Source: Acidobacteriota bacterium
GTDB taxonomy: Bacteria; Acidobacteriota; Vicinamibacteria; Vicinamibacterales; CAVVIG01
Assembly (NCBI GenBank): GCA_003222395.1
Contig: QHWB01000050.1
Coordinates: 62,001 to 126,000, forward strand
DNA length: 64,000 nt
Reading direction: 5' to 3'
Shown here: piece by piece, positions 60,531-64,000 of the stretch
Layout of the letters: each line of letters opens with the position of its first letter
How positions within the stretch are numbered: the stretch's first letter is position 1
Translations under genes and position numbers: made by a program
The notes under the pieces: generated by a model
What the model saw: only the letters and a program-made list of their open reading frames with translations
The model's database searches: none
What the model was told of the DNA's origin: nothing

Positions 60531-61606
60531 CGCACCACCGTCAACGGAATCGTCGGCCGGTTGTAGCTCGCAATCGACACCTGCGCGGCGATGCGCTCCG
60601 CGGCCGACATGAACGCGCGCGCAGCCGGCGAATCGGGTTCGCTGATCATCAGCGGCACGCCGACGTCGCTCCCCTCGCGAATCGGCTGGTAGATCGGAAT
60701 ACGTCCGACGAACGGCACGCCCAGCTCCGCGGCCATCGTCTCGCCACCGCCGTGTCCGAAGATGTCCGCTTCGTGATGACAGCTGGGGCAGGCGAAGTAG
60801 CTCATGTTCTCGACGATGCCGAGCGGCGGAATATTGAGCTTCTTGAACATCGCGACCGCGCGCCGGCTGTCGGCGAGCGACACCTGCTGCGGCGTCGTGA
60901 CGACGATCGCGCCGGCGACCGGTACGGTTTGACTCAAACTCAGCGACACGTCGCCGGTGCCCGGCGGCAAATCGACGACGAGATAGTCGAGATCGCTCCA
61001 CCGCACCTCGCGGAAGAACTGCTGCAGCGCGCCGTGGAGCATCGGCCCGCGCCAGATGATCGGCGCATCGTCGGCCGTCAGGAATCCCATCGAGATGACC
61101 TTCAGTCCGTATTTTTCCGCCGGGATGATCTTCTGACCGTCGGTCGCCAGCTGCGTTTTCATCCCGAGCATGATCGGGACGTTCGGTCCGTAGATGTCGC
61201 CGTCGATGATGCCGACCTTGCCGCCGCACTTCGCGAGCGCGACCGCGAGGTTCACCGCGACCGTCGTCTTGCCGACGCCGCCTTTGCCCGCGCCGACGGC
61301 AATCACGTTCTTCACGCCGGGGAGCGGCTGACGCCCGCCGTCGGCGCCGACGGCTTCGCGCACCCTCGCGCTCATCTGCACGTCGACCGCCGAGACGCCC
61401 GGAAGCTGCATCACCGCGGCGCGCGACTGATCGCGCATCTGATCCTTCACCGGACACGCGGGCGTCGTCAGCTCGATCGTGAACGACACGCGCCCGCCGT
61501 CGATCTTCAGGTCCTTGACGAACCCGAGGCTGACGATGTCGCGATTGAGATCGGGATCGCGCACGATCTTGAGCGCCTCGAGCACCACTGCCTGTTCGAC
61601 TTGCAT
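60527..61606 (-). CDS. mrp: Mrp/ApbC-family iron-sulfur carrier ATPase
   Basis: 359 aa from ATG 61606. An N-terminal MIP18/DUF59 domain (about 1-90: ALKIVRDPDLNRDIVSLGFV, TTPACPVKD) is fused to the P-loop ATPase with AGKGGVGKTTVAVNLAVALA, the switch IDGDIYGPN, DLPPGTGDV and the Fe-S Cys pair in SYFACPSCHHEADIFG. It transfers Fe-S clusters to apoproteins. First gene of the operon mrp-lipoprotein-M16-M16-oxidoreductase-membrane peptide. Upstream, GATATT is 9 bases before the ATG, consistent with a leaderless start. Confidence 0.93.
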   Translation of the reverse strand: MQVEQAVVLEALKIVRDPDLNRDIVSLGFVKDLKIDGGRVSFTIELTTPACPVKDQMRDQSRAAVMQLPGVSAVDVQMSARVREAVGADGGRQPLPGVKNVIAVGAGKGGVGKTTVAVNLAVALAKCGGKVGIIDGDIYGPNVPIMLGMKTQLATDGQKIIPAEKYGLKVISMGFLTADDAPIIWRGPMLHGALQQFFREVRWSDLDYLVVDLPPGTGDVSLSLSQTVPVAGAIVVTTPQQVSLADSRRAVAMFKKLNIPPLGIVENMSYFACPSCHHEADIFGHGGGETMAAELGVPFVGRIPIYQPIREGSDVGVPLMISEPDSPAARAFMSAAERIAAQVSIASYNRPTIPLTVVR

Positions 61607-61636
61607 AGGGTCAAGAATATCGTACACTCCGCCCGC
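61601..61636. promoter_or_regulatory. 30-bp divergent region between mrp and the DUF4870 gene
   Basis: On the plus strand TTGCAT (61601-61606, overlapping the mrp ATG) and TACACT (61623-61628) are 16 bases apart, and ATG 61637 is eight bases after the -10. On the minus strand GATATT lies nine bases before the mrp ATG. Both mRNAs would be leaderless, as at 24511. Confidence 0.5.
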
Positions 61637-61984
61637 ATGCCCGATCCTTCGGCGTCGCCGAATCGCAGCGTGATGATCGTGCTCGCGTATCTGTGGCCGC
61701 TTGCGCTCGTCCCGCTGCTCCTCGAAAAAGACGACGCCGAGGTGCAATGGCACGCGAAGCACGGCGTGGTGCTGATGATCGCCGAGCTCTTGGTACTGTT
61801 CGCCTACATCATGGTGATGAGCCTCGTCAGCCTCGCGGCGTTCGGGCTCGGCTGCGTGCTGAGCCTGATGCTCGTCTTCGCCTGGATCGGGCTCATCGCA
61901 CTGCACGTCGCCGCGATTCTGAAGGGCATCAACGGCGGCCGGTTGATCGTGCCGGGCGTCAGCGAATACGTGAACCGTTTTTGA
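61637..61984 (+). CDS. DUF4870-type small membrane protein
   Basis: 115 aa with a short N-terminus and three membrane helices: SVMIVLAYLWPLALVPLLLE, VVLMIAELLVLFAYIMVMSLV and LGCVLSLMLVFAWIGLIALH. The pattern EKDDAEVQWHAKHG before the second helix is typical of DUF4870/TIC20-like proteins. Function unknown. The start ATG 61637 fits the leaderless promoter. yidD begins 4 bases after the stop. Confidence 0.8.
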   Translation: MPDPSASPNRSVMIVLAYLWPLALVPLLLEKDDAEVQWHAKHGVVLMIAELLVLFAYIMVMSLVSLAAFGLGCVLSLMLVFAWIGLIALHVAAILKGINGGRLIVPGVSEYVNRF

Positions 61985-61988
61985 AGAC

Positions 61989-62276
61989 GTGAAAGCCAGG
62001 CTTTTCTCTGCGGTCTCTGCGATCTCTGCGTTCCTGATCCTCGCATTCACGGCCGAACCGATCGCAATCGCCGGCATCCACGCCTACCAGCGCACGCTCT
62101 CGCCGCTCGCCGCGCGCGCCGGCATCCGCTGCCGCTTCGTCCCGACGTGCAGCCGTTACGCGGAGATCGTCATTCGACGCGACGGCGTCATCCTCGGATC
62201 GTGGGAATCGCTCAAGCGCGTCGCGCGGTGTGGTCCGTGGACGTCTGACGGGACGATCGATCTTCCATTGCCGTAG
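61989..62276 (+). CDS. yidD: YidD-like membrane insertion efficiency factor
   Basis: 95 aa, GTG start. The YidD core HAYQRTLSPLAARAGIRCRF, VPTCSRYA and LKRVARCGP has the conserved Cys set (CRF.PTCS and RC). An N-terminal helix (SAVSAISAFLILAFT) is encoded partly by three TCTCTGCG units with a 9-base period (62005-62030). YidD assists membrane protein insertion with YidC; yidC is not visible here. The stop TAG (62274-62276) is supplied by the left arm of the palindromic repeat. Confidence 0.85.
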   Translation: MKARLFSAVSAISAFLILAFTAEPIAIAGIHAYQRTLSPLAARAGIRCRFVPTCSRYAEIVIRRDGVILGSWESLKRVARCGPWTSDGTIDLPLP

Positions 62277-62375
62277 CGCGAGGCGTTCAGCCGAGCGCAA
62301 CCGTACGAACGCTCGCCAAACCGTACGAACGCTCGCCTAAACCGTACGAACGCTCGCCTAAAAGGCTCGCGCTAC
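62273..62375. repeat. Palindromic element with three 20-21-bp tandem units
   Basis: Outer arms 62273-62297 (GTAGCGCGAGGCGTTCAGCC, then GAGCG) and 62351-62375 pair in 21 of 25 positions. Between them AACCGTACGAACGCTCGCC repeats three times (62299, 62319, 62340), each including the start of the right arm. The arm ends carry GTAG, giving the TAG stops of yidD and of the convergent membrane-protein gene. It is the largest copy of the family in this window. Confidence 0.9.
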
Positions 62376-62764
62376 GTTGTAGGAGGCTCGGCGAACAGGA
62401 TTTTTCCTTTTTCGTTGAGCAAGACCCACAGTGCGTACACGCCGAGCGCCGTTCCGTAGGGCAGCAGGAGCAGATCCACCGAGCCGAGACCCAGCGCGAT
62501 GAGCCGCGCCCACGGACGCCGCCGCCGCAGCGGGACGCCGACGATCACGTGCGCCGCGCCCCAGAGCATCGCGATAATCGCCAGCGCGGTGAACACCGCC
62601 GCCGTGAGGCCTGCCGCGACCTGACCGCCGCCTCCCCCGCGGCTCGCCGACGCGATGAGCGCCACCGCGCCAACGCCGAGCGCGAGCGTCGACACGCCGA
62701 CGAGCGCCGTCAGCAGCCCCCAGACGACGAAGAGGACGCCGAGGAAGTCAACGTGAGTCAGCAT
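62372..62764 (-). CDS. Small four-helix membrane protein
   Basis: 130 aa. Four hydrophobic segments: FLGVLFVVWGLLTALVGV, LGVGAVALIASAS, GLTAAVFTALAIIAMLWGAAH and LLLPYGTALGVYALWVLL. A Gly-rich cytoplasmic loop and an RRRRPWARL segment lie between helices. It looks like a DUF2127-type or generic integral membrane protein; no function can be given. The stop TAG is inside the palindromic element. Confidence 0.7.
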   Translation of the reverse strand: MLTHVDFLGVLFVVWGLLTALVGVSTLALGVGAVALIASASRGGGGGQVAAGLTAAVFTALAIIAMLWGAAHVIVGVPLRRRRPWARLIALGLGSVDLLLLPYGTALGVYALWVLLNEKGKILFAEPPTT

Positions 62765-62824
62765 GGCGGACGGAGAATTGAGGAGCGCGGACGGCGGTGC
62801 CGGACGTGCGGTTGCGATCGCGAA

Positions 62825-63229
62825 TCAGAGCGCAGCAGGACGGACCGCGATGCGGACTTCGACGCGGACCGATGACGAGTCGGGCGACGTGAGACGGAAA
62901 CGAAAGCGGGCACCGTCGGCGACCCCGGGCGGTACGGACACGCGCACCGTATGCCGGAACTCCGCGTCCCCGGTGCCGCAACAGACGTGACACCGTTCGG
63001 TCCACGACTCGCCGCGGCCGCCGCAGCGCGAGCACGTGCTGCGCACCGGCACCTCGAGCGGCACCACGTGGCCGGCGATCGCTTCACGCGGCGACAGCGA
63101 CACCTCGGCCTGCAGCACGCCGTCGTCGGCGACGCCAAGAAAGGCATCGCGCATCCGCTCGACGGCCGGGATGACCGACGGGAAATCGATTGCGATCTCG
63201 TCCGCGAACCAATCCTGCGACATCATCAA
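62825..63229 (-). CDS. DnaJ C-terminal-like zinc-finger protein without J domain
   Basis: 134 aa. One pair of CxxC knuckles (CSRCGGRGE and CHVCCGTGD) and the following RHTVRVSVPPGVADGARFRF and RVEVRIAVRP match the DnaJ substrate-binding and zinc-finger regions, but there is only half the zinc repeat set and no HPD-containing J domain. It may be a stand-alone DnaJ-C-like chaperone adaptor. The start could be ATG 63229, 63226 or 63223, as three ATGs lie in tandem. Confidence 0.7.
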   Translation of the reverse strand: MMMSQDWFADEIAIDFPSVIPAVERMRDAFLGVADDGVLQAEVSLSPREAIAGHVVPLEVPVRSTCSRCGGRGESWTERCHVCCGTGDAEFRHTVRVSVPPGVADGARFRFRLTSPDSSSVRVEVRIAVRPAAL

Positions 63230-63386
63230 CCCGGGACTTTTTCCTTTGCTCGCGGGGCCACCCCGCTCGCCTCGCTCGTGCGTTCGGCGCTCGCTCGAGC
63301 CGCCGGCGCTGCCCTCGCGTGTGTCAAGAACAGAACGCCGCAGCCGTTCGAAGAGTCCCGCTCAACGATAAGAGCCGATCTGCGGG

Positions 63387-63419
63387 TTGTCAAGACGACG
63401 CACGCGTGTTAAGTACAAC
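63387..63419 (+). promoter_or_regulatory. TTGTCA-21-TACAAC upstream of the zinc-ribbon gene
   Basis: TTGTCA (63387-63392), a 21-base spacer and TACAAC (63414-63419); ATG 63427 follows after seven bases. The spacing equals that at 11349 and 15190. The rest of 63230-63386 is a gene-free GC-rich stretch with no structure I can name beyond imperfect GCTCGCGGGG words. Confidence 0.45.
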
Positions 63420-63426
63420 AAGAATC

Positions 63427-63594
63427 ATGCCTGAGACGAAGGAATGTCCTCTGTGCGGCGGCACGATGAAATATCGCATCACTCAGTCGACCGTGCACGT
63501 GCCGGGCAATCCAAATGCCAGCAAACCGACGACGCGCGAATGGGTCTGCCCTGACTGCGACTACTATGAGGAAGCCGAAGAGGAAGGAACGTGA
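63427..63594 (+). CDS. Small zinc-ribbon protein (55 aa)
   Basis: MPETKECPLCGGTMKYRI begins the protein; a second Cys pair is in REWVCPDCDYYEE. CxxC...CxxC spacing fits a zinc ribbon; the tail is acidic (EEAEEEGT). The ATG is seven bases after TACAAC, so the transcript is probably leaderless. Convergent with the second zinc-ribbon gene. Confidence 0.7.
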   Translation: MPETKECPLCGGTMKYRITQSTVHVPGNPNASKPTTREWVCPDCDYYEEAEEEGT

Positions 63595-63612
63595 AATGCT
63601 CGGCGCCCGTCG

Positions 63613-63834
63613 CTAGCGCGCGCCGATCGTCAGCAGAACTTCCTTGCGGAGCGTATCCTCGAACTCCTGAAAATTCAGCGCGGTCTCACATTCATCGCAC
63701 AACACTTCGAGCACCGATGGCCGGCTTTCCTCGGAAACTTCCACTCGGCCGCCTTCGAGGTTGACGACGTGCATCTGCAGCGTCTTGACCAGAAAATTCC
63801 GGTCGTTGCCGCAATTGGGACAGGTCAACGTCAC
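63613..63834 (-). CDS. Small zinc-ribbon protein (73 aa)
   Basis: Start GTG 63834 with an excellent AAGGAG six bases upstream. MTLTCPNCGNDRNFLVKTLQ gives the first Cys pair and LCDECETALNFQEFEDTL the second. Likely zinc binding; no further function. Separated from the convergent zinc-ribbon gene by 18 bases. Confidence 0.75.
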   Translation of the reverse strand: MTLTCPNCGNDRNFLVKTLQMHVVNLEGGRVEVSEESRPSVLEVLCDECETALNFQEFEDTLRKEVLLTIGAR

Positions 63835-63921
63835 GTATAACTCCTTGGAAATTCGATTCTATGGCACGGTCGTTGCCATACGCAATGCAATAATGGCCAA
63901 ATTCTGGTAGATTCGACGCGC

Positions 63922-64000
63922 ATGCCATCAGAGTCCTATCAAGTTCACAGCGAAGCGCGCGGGCCGCATTGGATCGCCTGGGTGAGTCGGGACGGCAGCG
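63922..64000 (+). CDS. Start of an unknown protein, cut by the window end
   Basis: ATG 63922 opens a frame running off the window: MPSESYQVHSEARGPHWIAW and on. TAGATT (63908-63913) is eight bases before it, consistent with the leaderless style. Only 26 codons are visible, so no family can be assigned. Confidence 0.5.
   Translation, partial: MPSESYQVHSEARGPHWIAWVSRDGS

Noticed and set aside
59997-61457. 486-aa minus-strand frame joining mrp shadow to the lipoprotein
   Set aside because: The first two-thirds is an out-of-frame reading of mrp; the lipoprotein starts at ATG 60530 with an ATGA overlap.
1-64000. CRISPR array, tRNA or rRNA genes, transposase or prophage
   Set aside because: No regular direct repeats with unique spacers, no tRNA-like cloverleaf, no rRNA-like sequence and no transposase or integrase domain were recognised; the 8-mer and 21-mer repeats have no spacers.

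Overview
The window is a high-GC bacterial chromosome segment (about two-thirds G+C) packed with short-spaced operons. Two long FtsX-type permeases of the ADOP kind, which are characteristic of Acidobacteriota, together with a PEP-CTERM protein, secreted subtilases with aromatic C-terminal repeats, YVTN/SMP-30 propellers and many small intergenic palindromes, point to an environmental Acidobacteriota, most likely a Vicinamibacteria-like lineage. This placement is inference from gene content. I see no rRNA, tRNA, CRISPR array, prophage or transposase.

Layout: 1-2371 end of an inositol catabolic operon (iolD 3' part, iolE). 2402-3821 a PEGA protein and a membrane-anchored LuxR-type regulator. 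3928-10590 a beta-propeller/TolC/adaptor/RND efflux operon. 10587-16327 small nucleic-acid-binding proteins, an exo-muramidase, a subtilase with an outer-membrane barrel, and a propeller. 16332-31318 ADOP permeases, a subtilase with TVIWGS repeats, an HD-GYP protein, DinB, LOG, and an amidohydrolase/START/glycosyltransferase-like operon. 31323-34746 a secreted M16 peptidase pair. 35138-40707 pyk-mscS-exonuclease, and divergently O-methyltransferase/48-aa ORF/amidase. 40765-45761 a PEP-CTERM protein, GNAT, hydrolase and MutS-like membrane ATPase. 45776-51793 a lysine/DAP operon (asd-lysC-dapB-dapA-dapD-dapE). 51981-55893 cupredoxin/porin/hybrid kinase. 56008-61606 mrp-lipoprotein-M16-M16-oxidoreductase-membrane peptide. 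61637-64000 yidD and small zinc-ribbon proteins.

Most operons are coupled by 1-8 base stop/start overlaps (ATGA, GTGA, TTGA), and these decide many starts. A second style is also common: a sigma70-like -10 hexamer ends 6-9 bases before ATG, implying leaderless mRNAs. It is seen at 3321, 11389, 24510, 24536, 38526, 61637, 63427 and 63922.

The most interesting signals are as follows. (1) A complete candidate transcription attenuator upstream of asd: a TTGACC-17-TATACT promoter, a 21-codon Lys/Thr/Arg-rich leader peptide, an antiterminator segment and a stem followed by nine Ts. (2) A family of about 80-100 bp palindromic elements; one copy sits in frame inside an M16 peptidase gene, one supplies the stop codons of two convergent genes, and a half copy forms the tail of an O-methyltransferase. 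(3) Two M16 heterodimer operons, one secreted and one apparently cytoplasmic. (4) An 8-bp tandem/inverted repeat that contains the iolE start.
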